Assembly (NCBI GenBank): GCA_031289935.1
Contig: JAITON010000035.1
Location: 1 to 25,082, forward strand
DNA: 25,082 nucleotides
DNA from: Treponema sp.
Lineage (GTDB): Bacteria > Spirochaetota > Spirochaetia > Treponematales > Breznakiellaceae
Direction of reading: 5' to 3'
Shown: positions 7,223 to 14,768 of the stretch, one piece after another
How the letters are laid out: the number at the start of each line of letters is the position of its first letter
How positions within the stretch are numbered: position 1 is the first letter of the stretch
Program-made: the position numbers and the translations under genes
The notes under the pieces: generated by a model
The model's input: the letters and a program-made list of their open reading frames with translations, nothing else
What the model was told of the DNA's origin: nothing
Database searches by the model: none

Positions 7223-7242
7223 TCCGGTGGGCCGGGGCCGCG

Positions 7243-8664
7243 TCAGCGCCTGTAAAGCTGGTCGTGCGCGGCGAGCCGGGTACGGATTTCTGCGGCCAGA
7301 TAGAAGGAGCCCGTGCCCAGTACCGGGAGCCCCCGCTGCCGGCCCGCTTCCAGAGCCGTGTCAATGGCCCTTCCGGTGCCGGGAATCAGGCTCAGTTCCG
7401 GTTTGGCGCTCCCCGGCGGCAGCCGGTCCAGGGCGGCCTGGAAGAGCCGGCAAGTTTCCTCGGGGAAGCTCGTCTTAAAGCTCCCCGGCTTCGTGATGAT
7501 AATCCGGGAAAAGCGGGGGCAGAGTATCTCCGCCATGCCGCCAGAGTCCTTCCCCGCCGCGCAGCCGAAAAGGAGGATCCCCCCTTCCCCGTAGAGGCGG
7601 CTAAAGGTATCCAGAGAAAGGGCCGCGCTCCGGGGTGTGTGGGCCCCGTCGATGATAACCGGGGGATCTTCCCGGACCCGCTCGAACCGCGCCGGGAGCC
7701 TGGAGTTCCACAGCCCCTCCCGGATAGCGCGCTCCTCTATACCGGGGAAGGCGGCTCTTACTGCCAGGATCGCGGCGGCGGCGTTCATCCCCTGAATCTC
7801 CCCGGGAACAGGCAGCGAAAGGGCCCGGAGCGGGGGGGCCAGGCCCGAGGGAGGATCGGGCTTAAAAGAGAGGGAGCAGCGGCTGCCCTCCTTATCAACC
7901 GAGATATCTTCTATAACAACCCTCTCGGGGAGGTAGAGGAGGGGCGCGCCCTTGGCTCTGGCCCCGGCGCGGAACACCTCCAGGGCCTCGGGCTCCTGCT
8001 CCATAAGGATCAGGGGCCTCCCCGGTTTGATGATCCCGGCCTTTTCCTCCGCGATGGCGGCGAGGGTATCCCCCAGGTACTCGGTATGCTCAAGCTCAAT
8101 CGACGTGATGACCGAGACCCGGGGATCGAGAATATTGGTGGCATCGAGCCGGCCTCCCATGCCGGTCTCCACCGCCAGGGCGCCCGTACGGGCAAGACGG
8201 CAGCAGATGAAGAAGTAGAGGGTCAAAAGCTCGAAGAACGAGGGGGCTTCGCCGCCGGGATGCCGGGGGTCGAAGAGGGGATGGCGGCCCCCTTCGAGCG
8301 CTTGTACGTATCCCTGGAGCTCCCCGCCTGCGGCCTCGTAGAGGGCTTCCTCAAAAAAAGAGTTTCCCCGGGTAATCCGCTCCCGGTACTCCGTAACATG
8401 AGGGGAGGTATAGCGGCCCGGCTCAAGCCCGGCGGCTTCCAGGATGCCGGCAATCATGGCCGTTACCGAGCCCTTGCCCTTGGAACCTGCCACGTGAATG
8501 GCCGGGGCGCAACGTTCCGGCCGGCAAGCCAATTCGGCGAGGATTTCCATACGGTCCAGGCGGAAGCTTCGGGAACTCTGGCCCCGCTCCAGGCTGATAA
8601 AGCCCGCAAGCCAGCGGAAGACCTCGTTGGAGCTTCTAAAGGGAAGGTGTTTCACGTCAATCAT
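7243..8664 (-). CDS. folC: Folylpolyglutamate synthase / dihydrofolate synthase
   Basis: The product has 473 residues and belongs to the Mur-ligase superfamily. It adds glutamate to folates (and possibly to dihydropteroate) in the cytoplasm. Motifs: P-loop HVAGSKGKGSVTAM (57-70), YTSPHVTEYRERI (85-97), ETGMGGRLDATNIL (166-179) with the carbamoylated-lysine/Mg region, EHTEYLGDTLAAIAEEKAGIIK (192-213) and the C-terminal DGAHTP (339-344). The length fits (~420-470). ATG 8664 lacks a Shine-Dalgarno. A TTGACA on the same strand would start RNA within a few bases of the ATG, so a leaderless message is possible. It diverges from murC across 64 bases and converges on rpmE. The repeat array ends 20 bases past its stop. 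Bifunctional versus single activity cannot be told. Confidence 0.92.
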   Translation of the reverse strand: MIDVKHLPFRSSNEVFRWLAGFISLERGQSSRSFRLDRMEILAELACRPERCAPAIHVAGSKGKGSVTAMIAGILEAAGLEPGRYTSPHVTEYRERITRGNSFFEEALYEAAGGELQGYVQALEGGRHPLFDPRHPGGEAPSFFELLTLYFFICCRLARTGALAVETGMGGRLDATNILDPRVSVITSIELEHTEYLGDTLAAIAEEKAGIIKPGRPLILMEQEPEALEVFRAGARAKGAPLLYLPERVVIEDISVDKEGSRCSLSFKPDPPSGLAPPLRALSLPVPGEIQGMNAAAAILAVRAAFPGIEERAIREGLWNSRLPARFERVREDPPVIIDGAHTPRSAALSLDTFSRLYGEGGILLFGCAAGKDSGGMAEILCPRFSRIIITKPGSFKTSFPEETCRLFQAALDRLPPGSAKPELSLIPGTGRAIDTALEAGRQRGLPVLGTGSFYLAAEIRTRLAAHDQLYRR

Positions 8665-8672
8665 CCAGCGCT

Positions 8673-8702
8673 AGATTCCCCCCTTTCCAGGGCTTGTGTC
8701 AA
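8673..8702 (-). promoter_or_regulatory. Candidate promoter for folC
   Basis: On the minus strand, TTGACA (8702-8697) is followed after 18 bases by a poor -10, GAATCT (8678-8673). The predicted start falls within about 2-3 bases of the folC ATG. Confidence 0.35.
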
Positions 8703-8722
8703 TGGGTTTGCGGCGTTACCAT
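8694..8722 (+). promoter_or_regulatory. Weak candidate promoter for murC
   Basis: TTGTGT (8694-8699), 17 bases, TACCAT (8717-8722). It overlaps the folC candidate -35 box. The predicted start would coincide with the preferred murC ATG at 8729. Confidence 0.25.
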
Positions 8723-8728
8723 GGGAGT

Positions 8729-10186
8729 ATGAAACCGGTAATCTACATGGTGGGTATCAAGGGGACGGGCATGTGCGCTCTGGCGGAACTGCTCCATAAT
8801 ACGGGGGCCGAGGTCCGGGGCTCGGACCGGCCCGAAACCTTTTATACCGACCTCATCCTCCAGGACCTGGGCATCCCCTACTATGAGTCCTTCGAGGCCG
8901 CCCATATTGATGAGCGGGCCGAACAGGTGATTTATTCGGCGGCCTATTCCCCCGGCGCTAACCCGGAGCTCCTGGAGGCCCGGCGCCGGGGCATCCCGCT
9001 GATCAAGTACAGCGATGCCCTGGGGGAATACTCGGCCCGTTTCGACTCGTCGGGCATAGCCGGGGTCCACGGCAAGACCACCACCACGGCCCTTACGGGG
9101 ATGCTGCTCCGGGGGGCAGGTCTTCCCGCCCAGGTTTTGGCGGGCAGCGCCGTGGGCAGTTTTAGTGGCTCTGAGGGCGGGCGCTCTACCCTCTGTCTGG
9201 GGGACAAGTACTTTGTGGCCGAAACCTGCGAGTACCGGCGGCACTTCCTGGCCTTCCATCCCCGGCGCATCGTTCTGACCAGCGTGGAAAGCGATCATCA
9301 GGATTACTACCCCGGTTATGCTGATATTCAGGCCGCCTTCCTGGAATATATCGCCAAACTGCCCCAGGGCGGGGAGCTTATCTACTGTGCCGATGACGCG
9401 GGGGCCCGGGAAACTGCGGCCCGGGCCCTAGGGGATAGACCGGATATCCGGGCCGTCCCCTATGGATTCAGCGCCGGAGGGCCCTTCCAGATTACCGGTT
9501 TCCGGGCCGGGGCCGGGGGGCTGGTCTTCGGTCTGGCAGGGCTGGACGGGGAATGGCATCTTAGGATCCCCGGCCGGCACAGCGCTCTGAACGCCGCCGC
9601 CGCCCTGGCCCTGACCGATTCCCTGGTGCGGGCGGAATTCGGCCTCTGGTCCACGGAGCGGCTCGAAAAGGCCCGGACCGCTCTGGGGGAGTTTCGGGGG
9701 AGCAAACGCCGCTCGGAGATCCTTGGCGAATCAGGGGGCGTTCTCTTTATGGACGATTACGGCCACCATCCCACGGCCATCAGGACCACCCTGGCAGGGC
9801 TTCGGGACTTCTATCCCGGCCGCAGGATCGTTCTTTCCTTTATGTCCCACACCTACTCCCGCACTGCCGCCTTGCTGGACGAGTTTGCCGCTTCCTTTGA
9901 GAGCGCCGATGTGGTCTTCTTTCACAAGATTTACGCCTCCGCCAGGGAGGGTTATACCGGGGGCGTTACGGGCCGGACCCTTTACGAACGGGCCAGAGCA
10001 CAAACCCGGCCTGAAAGGCAGGAACATATCCACTATACCGAAGAATGGGCCGATGCCGCCGGGCCTCTGGAGCAGATCTTACGGGCCGGGGACCTCTTTA
10101 TCACCCTGGGGGCCGGGGACAACTGGAAGCTGGGTAAGATGCTGATGGATCGTTACCACCCCCGTCCAGAGGAAGCCCTCCTATGA
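8729..10186 (+). CDS. murC: UDP-N-acetylmuramate--L-alanine ligase
   Basis: MurC attaches L-alanine to UDP-MurNAc, the first amino acid of the peptidoglycan stem. From ATG 8729 the product has 485 residues. The N-terminal Rossmann loop is YMVGIKGTGMCALAE (6-20), the ATP loop GVHGKTTTT (112-120), the central domain CEYRRHFLAFHP...SDHQDYY, and the C-terminal marker DDYGHHPTAI (342-351) with SHTYSRTAALLDEF. YGHHP and the SHTYSRT stretch favour MurC over the recycling ligase Mpl. In-frame upstream starts exist (ATG 8702, GTG 8696), but family alignment begins at the later ATG. No properly spaced Shine-Dalgarno precedes it. The stop overlaps the yicC start (ATGA), so the pair is coupled. Confidence 0.93.
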   Translation: MKPVIYMVGIKGTGMCALAELLHNTGAEVRGSDRPETFYTDLILQDLGIPYYESFEAAHIDERAEQVIYSAAYSPGANPELLEARRRGIPLIKYSDALGEYSARFDSSGIAGVHGKTTTTALTGMLLRGAGLPAQVLAGSAVGSFSGSEGGRSTLCLGDKYFVAETCEYRRHFLAFHPRRIVLTSVESDHQDYYPGYADIQAAFLEYIAKLPQGGELIYCADDAGARETAARALGDRPDIRAVPYGFSAGGPFQITGFRAGAGGLVFGLAGLDGEWHLRIPGRHSALNAAAALALTDSLVRAEFGLWSTERLEKARTALGEFRGSKRRSEILGESGGVLFMDDYGHHPTAIRTTLAGLRDFYPGRRIVLSFMSHTYSRTAALLDEFAASFESADVVFFHKIYASAREGYTGGVTGRTLYERARAQTRPERQEHIHYTEEWADAAGPLEQILRAGDLFITLGAGDNWKLGKMLMDRYHPRPEEALL

Positions 10187-11061
10187 AAAGTATGACCGGC
10201 TATGCCGTTGCGGCCCGGCAGGACGAGGGACTCTCCCTTTCGGTGGAACTCCGGGGCTATAACAGCCGCTTCCTCGACATTGTCATGAATCTGCCGCCCT
10301 TCCTGGCTCCCTTTGAGGGGCGTATTCGGGAATATCTGGCGGGCCGCTTCCGCCGGGGGAAGATTGAGCTCAGCCTGAAGTGTAAGGAGTACTACGCAGG
10401 TTTCCCGGTAAGGCTGAACCGGGAGGCGGTCCGGGCCTACGCCGGTGCCATCGGCCTTTTGGCCGCCGAACTGGGGTCCAGCGAGAAGCCCCCGCTCCCG
10501 GTCATCCTGGGCCTGGAAGGGGTGCTGGAGATCGGGCAAGAGCAGACCGGGGAGCAGCGATGGGACCGCATCGAACCGGCCCTTTGGGCGGTCCTTGGGG
10601 AAGCGGCGGACCAGTTTGAGACCGAGCGGCTCCGGGAGGGGAGCCATACCGAGGCGGCGATCCTGGGCCTGCTTGCCGGGATGGAAGACCAGGCCCGGTG
10701 TATTGAGAAACGGGCCCCTGAGATGGAAGCCGTCTTTCAGGAGAACCTCCGCCGCCGTTTCGCCGAGCTTTTGGGGGAGGCCGTAGACGAGGGCCGTGTC
10801 CTCCAGGAAACCGCCGTTCTCCTGGTGAAGTACAGCATCGCCGAAGAGATTTTCCGGCTCAAGGCCCACTTCCAGGAATTCCGGATCGAGACTGAGCGGG
10901 CTCCCAGCCCTGGTAGAAAGCTCGACTTCCTCTGTCAGGAGATCAACCGGGAAATCAATACTATCGGTTCCAAGGTCCCGGACCTGGAAGTAAGCCGCGC
11001 CGTGGTAGCCATGAAGGACGCTCTGGAGGATATCCGGGAGCAGCTCCGGAATGTGGAGTGA
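10183..11061 (+). CDS. yicC: YicC/YloC-family endoribonuclease
   Basis: The 292-residue protein opens with MKSMTGYAVA, the invariant YicC start. It has VELRGYNSRFLDIVMNLP (21-38) and the C-terminal signature GRKLDFLCQEINREINTIGSK. Members of this family are Mn-dependent endoribonucleases linked to small-RNA turnover and stationary-phase fitness. Length is standard (~290). It overlaps murC by four bases. In many bacteria yicC sits beside gmk and rpoZ, which are not seen here. The C-terminal region is rich in charged helices (AEEIFRLKAHFQEFRIE). A new promoter starts 52 bases after its stop, so it ends the murC unit. Confidence 0.93.
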   Translation: MKSMTGYAVAARQDEGLSLSVELRGYNSRFLDIVMNLPPFLAPFEGRIREYLAGRFRRGKIELSLKCKEYYAGFPVRLNREAVRAYAGAIGLLAAELGSSEKPPLPVILGLEGVLEIGQEQTGEQRWDRIEPALWAVLGEAADQFETERLREGSHTEAAILGLLAGMEDQARCIEKRAPEMEAVFQENLRRRFAELLGEAVDEGRVLQETAVLLVKYSIAEEIFRLKAHFQEFRIETERAPSPGRKLDFLCQEINREINTIGSKVPDLEVSRAVVAMKDALEDIREQLRNVE

Positions 11062-11090
11062 AGTATTTCGCAACTATTTTTCAAAAACTG

Positions 11091-11109
11091 GGTCTAAACT
11101 AGGTCTAAA
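11091..11109 (+). repeat. Direct repeat GGTCTAAA x2, operator candidate
   Basis: GGTCTAAA occurs at 11091-11098 and again at 11102-11109. The 11-base step is about one helical turn. The pair ends 3 bases before the -35 box of the RND operon promoter, a typical place for an activator site. Confidence 0.5.
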
Positions 11110-11112
11110 GGC

Positions 11113-11141
11113 TTGACAAGGTTACCGGCTCCTTGTATTCT
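11113..11141 (+). promoter_or_regulatory. Sigma70-type promoter for the RND/LolA-like/OMP operon
   Basis: TTGACA (11113-11118), exactly 17 bases, TATTCT (11136-11141). The predicted start near 11148 leaves a leader of about 32 bases before the GTG at 11180. Confidence 0.7.
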
Positions 11142-11179
11142 TGCACTTGAACCGGATTTAAGAGAAGGGGCGTGGGCGG

Positions 11180-13864
11180 GTGCGTAAATTGTTTAAATAT
11201 CCTTGGCTTATCGTGGGGCTCATCGCCCTCATCACGGTATTTTTTGCCCTCCAGCTTGGCCGGGCCCAGTTGGACAACAACAATTTCCGCTTTGTGCCTG
11301 CCGATGATCCTGCCCTGCTGACCTCACGGTATATTGATGAGACCTTTGGTAGTTCTCTGTTTATCCTGGTGGGGCTGGAACGGAAGTACGGCACGGTGTT
11401 TGACGGGCCCTTCCTGAAACGCATGGGGGAATACGTTGACCTAATTGGTGATATCCCGGTGGTGGGCACTGTAACTTCCCTAATCAACACCGAATATATC
11501 ACTTCCCGGGATGGTGCGGTGGTGGTAGAAAAACTGCTGGATGAAAATTTCTCCGGGACCTCCGCCGAGATCGCCGAGCTTAAACGGCGAATTTTTTCCT
11601 GGGATATGTACGAACGGGCCCTGGTCTCCGATGATTTTACCGCCACACAAATACTGGTACCCCTGAATATCAGCATGGAAAAGGCCGGAAGTCCCGAAAT
11701 AACCCGCGAGTTTGAGAAAATCCGGGACACGGCCCAGGAAATGTTTGCAGGGCTGGCCAATGTCCATGTGGCGGGTATGCCAGTGATCAGCGCCACAGTG
11801 AACGAGGCCACGGGGGCGGACCTTATTTTATTGGTGCCCCTGGTTGTTATTGTGGTCCTGGGGGTACTCTTCTTCTCCTTCCGCCGCTTTACCGCCGTGG
11901 CGCTTCCCCTGATAACCGTCGTGGTGGCCACAGTCTGGTCCATGGGCGCCATGCCGCTTTTCGGCGTAAAGCTTTCTATTATATCTACGGTGCTGCCGGT
12001 GATTCTGGTAGCCGTAGGGAGCGCCTACGGTATTCATGTGGTAACCCACTATGTTTCCGAGCGGGGCCATGGCCTCATGACCGCCGAAGCCCACAGGGAA
12101 CTGGTCTTTAGCCTGGTACGGAAGATAGGCCGGCCCGTGTTCCTGGCTGCCCTGACCACCTTTGTAGGTTTCTTTTCCTGTTGCTTTACCACGGTGCTCC
12201 CCATTCGGGAATTCGGCATCTTCTCCAGTTTCGGCGTCATTGCATCCTTTGCCGTGGCCCTGACCCTGATTCCAGCGCTGCTTCTGATCCGTGGGCCAAA
12301 ACCCCTGAGCGGCCAATCGCGCAGTAATGCTGCTCAGAACCTTCCCCCGGCGGAGAGCCGGTTGAGCAATGTTACGGTGCATATCTTTACCGCCCTAGTT
12401 GAGCGGAAGATGCTGGTCCTCTTTATCGTAGCCATGGTAGCGGCCCTTTCGATATACGGCATGACCAAGGTTATCATCGACAATGTCATGGTGGAATACT
12501 TCAAAGAGGACACGGCTGTTTATAGATCCGATGTCTTTATTCGGGAGCAATTCGGCGGTTCCAAACTCGTGAATGTGGTGATGGAGGCCGAGACACCGGA
12601 AATCCTCCTCCACCCCGATTCTCTGGCTGCTATGGACGGGCTGGGGACTTATCTTACCGCCAATGTTCCCGAGACCGGCAAGGTGATGGGATTTACCTCC
12701 CTGATTAAGCGGATAAACCAGGTTTTTAACGCCGATGAAAGCCCCGAGGGTATTCCTCCCCTGGCGCCGTCCACTGGAGCGCTGGAAGGAGCTGTTTTTG
12801 AGGAGTTCCCAGAGGATACCGTCTCCGAGGCCGGTGATTTTTCCTGGGACTTTGGATTTGACGAATGGGGTTCGGACGATAGCTTTGCTTCAAGTGATAG
12901 TTTTACTATTGATGAATACGATTATTACGGCATTGACGATGCGGAAGCGCCGGTCATGACAGCGGCGGAGCTTATGGACCTCCTGGACCGGGCTGCCTCG
13001 GAAGGGAGCTTCCTAAACGGCTCAGAGCTGGTCAGGGAGCTCAAGCGGCTCACGAACTACGAAGGGGCGGCCTATTACGAAATCCCTAGTGACCCGGCAA
13101 AGTACGGCCGGGAAAGCCCCGAGGAACTTCAGCGGTTGATCTCCAATTATATGGTCCTCCTTTCGGGCAATATCAGCGATTATGCCAACGATCCGATAGC
13201 CCCCACGGCCATTAAGACTACGGTCCAGCTCCGTACCGTGGGAGAATACGACAGCGATCGTGCCCTCAAGGAAATAGACGAATATATTGCCGCCAACTTC
13301 CCCGGCAATGTCAAAACCACCGTGGGCGGTGCTGCCCTGGTAGAGTTTTCCCTGAACGCTCTGGTGGTCCAGTCCCAGCTTATCTCCCTGGTTATATCGA
13401 TTGTTATGGTGTTCATCATCGTGGCTCTATCGAATAGATCCCTGGCAGCGGGCCTCATCGGGATTGTACCCCTGACGATTTCAATACTTATCAACTTTGG
13501 CGTCATGGGTTTCTTGGGTATCAAGCTCAACCTGGGAACCGCCATGGTCGCCAGTGTTTCTATAGGCATTGGTATTGACTACACGATCCATTATCTGGAA
13601 GCCTTCCTGCAGGAGTACCGGGCCTCGGGCGGGAAGGGGGACTACCTCCGCAGAACCTTTGCCACCTCGGGCAAGGCCATCATCATCAATGCCCTTTCGG
13701 TGGGTGCGGGTTTTGCGGTGCTCCGCTTTTCTCAGTTTAACATGCTCGCCGATCTGGGCCTCCTGATTGCCCTGACCATGGGAACCAGCGCCCTCTTGAG
13801 CCTCACCGTAATTCCGGTGCTCCTCACGGTATGCAAGCCTAAATTTATCGCCAGGGGAGTGTAG
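11180..13864 (+). CDS. RND-superfamily (MMPL-type) inner-membrane transporter
   Basis: The 894-residue protein has the duplicated RND/MMPL plan. One helix lies at ~8-27, an extracytoplasmic domain at ~28-212, five helices at ~213-370, a cytoplasmic linker, a helix at ~411-428, a second extracytoplasmic domain at ~430-730, and five helices at ~731-885. The repeated family motifs are VAVGSAYGIHVVTHYV (277-292) and SIGIGIDYTIHYLE (794-807). Such proton-driven pumps move hydrophobic molecules, often lipids, and pair with LolA-like periplasmic carriers. The second domain holds an unusual acidic, aromatic insert (~535-595) containing DFSWDFGFDEWGSDDS, which resembles the N-terminus of the outer-membrane protein two genes on. 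The start is GTG 11180 with AAGGGG upstream. The substrate is unknown; a lipid or lipoprotein is an inference from family and neighbours. Confidence 0.88.
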   Translation: MRKLFKYPWLIVGLIALITVFFALQLGRAQLDNNNFRFVPADDPALLTSRYIDETFGSSLFILVGLERKYGTVFDGPFLKRMGEYVDLIGDIPVVGTVTSLINTEYITSRDGAVVVEKLLDENFSGTSAEIAELKRRIFSWDMYERALVSDDFTATQILVPLNISMEKAGSPEITREFEKIRDTAQEMFAGLANVHVAGMPVISATVNEATGADLILLVPLVVIVVLGVLFFSFRRFTAVALPLITVVVATVWSMGAMPLFGVKLSIISTVLPVILVAVGSAYGIHVVTHYVSERGHGLMTAEAHRELVFSLVRKIGRPVFLAALTTFVGFFSCCFTTVLPIREFGIFSSFGVIASFAVALTLIPALLLIRGPKPLSGQSRSNAAQNLPPAESRLSNVTVHIFTALVERKMLVLFIVAMVAALSIYGMTKVIIDNVMVEYFKEDTAVYRSDVFIREQFGGSKLVNVVMEAETPEILLHPDSLAAMDGLGTYLTANVPETGKVMGFTSLIKRINQVFNADESPEGIPPLAPSTGALEGAVFEEFPEDTVSEAGDFSWDFGFDEWGSDDSFASSDSFTIDEYDYYGIDDAEAPVMTAAELMDLLDRAASEGSFLNGSELVRELKRLTNYEGAAYYEIPSDPAKYGRESPEELQRLISNYMVLLSGNISDYANDPIAPTAIKTTVQLRTVGEYDSDRALKEIDEYIAANFPGNVKTTVGGAALVEFSLNALVVQSQLISLVISIVMVFIIVALSNRSLAAGLIGIVPLTISILINFGVMGFLGIKLNLGTAMVASVSIGIGIDYTIHYLEAFLQEYRASGGKGDYLRRTFATSGKAIIINALSVGAGFAVLRFSQFNMLADLGLLIALTMGTSALLSLTVIPVLLTVCKPKFIARGV

Positions 13865-13891
13865 CCGTGTTGCGGTCCCCGGCCTTGATCT

Positions 13892-13933
13892 TTATTCAGA
13901 GGAAGTTCTTCGAAAACTGAAGTTTCCGAATAA
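13892..13933 (+). other. Hairpin between the RND and LolA-like genes
   Basis: TTATTC (13892-13897) pairs with GAATAA (13928-13933). GGAA/TTCC and a further TTC/GAA extend it inward with small bulges. It sits in the 91-base gap inside the operon with no T-run after it. It may be an mRNA-processing or stability element that sets different levels of transporter and periplasmic partners. Confidence 0.4.
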
Positions 13934-13955
13934 GTCTTATGTGAGGAGTAGATGT

Positions 13956-14768
13956 ATGAAAAGAATGGCGTTAGTAAGCCTGCTGTTGGCCTTGCCGGTC
14001 CTGGCTTTTTCCCAAAACGCGGCGGATATTGTGTCCGCCTCCCGAAACCGGATACCTTCGGGGGCCATAAGCACGGTTTCCAAGATGGTAATTACCGATG
14101 CTAATGGCAGAACTACTACCCGGTATATGTACCAGTTTACCAAGGACTTCCCCAACGGGAGCAGGACCGTGGTCGCCTTCCCCGAAAGCAGCAACGGAAG
14201 AAGACTGAACGATAGCAGCATTGCCAATACCCGCTTCCTTACCATCGCAAATTCTGGCGGGGGTACCAGCCAGCGGATATTCCTCCCCGAGACCCGGAAG
14301 GTAACTCCCATTTCCAGCTCCGACGGGTCCAAACCCTTCCTGGGTACCGACTTCTCGAGCGATGATATGTCCTCCCTTAACCGTGCCGCGAACCTGGATA
14401 CCCACAGCCTGCTTCGGGAGGAACAGTTTTCGGGCCCCTTTACCGGCGGGACCCGGGCCTGTTATGTTATCGAGTCAAAGCCCAAGGATAGTTCCTTCCA
14501 GTATTCCCGGATGGTCCAGTGGATCGATAAGGAGACGCTGATCATCTACCGGATTGAACTCTACGATCAAAAAAACGTCCTTACCAAGCTTGTGGAAATG
14601 GGCAACGTCAAGGAATTCCAGGGGAGGCTCACCCCTACCATGACCAAGGGAACCACCGTGGGTAAAGGGACCAGTACCACGATCGAAATACAAACCATAA
14701 GCTACGATGCCAGTATTCCAGACGGTGTATTTACCGACTACTATCTCCTAAACGGAAGGTCCCAGTAA
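13956..14768 (+). CDS. LolA-like periplasmic lipoprotein-sorting-type protein
   Basis: The 270-residue product has a signal peptide (MKRMALVSLLLALPVLAFSQ, cleavage near 20) and no lipobox, so it is probably periplasmic. The body is a LolA/LolB-like beta sheet. Recognisable features are TVSKMVITDANGRTTTRYMYQF, RIFLPETRKVTPISSSDGSKPFLGTDFSSDDM (108-139) and a YVIESKPK strand. This matches the outer-membrane lipoprotein-sorting proteins (Pfam LolA-like) that accompany MMPL transporters. The start ATG 13956 has GAGGAG about 8 bases upstream; the open frame reaches 13941 without a better start. Its stop shares one base with the next ATG (TAATG). The likely role is to carry a hydrophobic cargo from the RND protein across the periplasm. 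Confidence 0.82.
   Translation: MKRMALVSLLLALPVLAFSQNAADIVSASRNRIPSGAISTVSKMVITDANGRTTTRYMYQFTKDFPNGSRTVVAFPESSNGRRLNDSSIANTRFLTIANSGGGTSQRIFLPETRKVTPISSSDGSKPFLGTDFSSDDMSSLNRAANLDTHSLLREEQFSGPFTGGTRACYVIESKPKDSSFQYSRMVQWIDKETLIIYRIELYDQKNVLTKLVEMGNVKEFQGRLTPTMTKGTTVGKGTSTTIEIQTISYDASIPDGVFTDYYLLNGRSQ

Noticed and set aside
7159..8799. 546-residue plus-strand open frame opposite folC
   Set aside because: It is a shadow of folC: composition is Pro/Gly/Arg-rich, it has no domain, and the minus strand has full FolC motifs.
8729..10186. Mpl (murein peptide ligase) as alternative to MurC
   Set aside because: DDYGHHPT, the SHTYSRT segment and the IKGTGMCALAE start fit MurC better.
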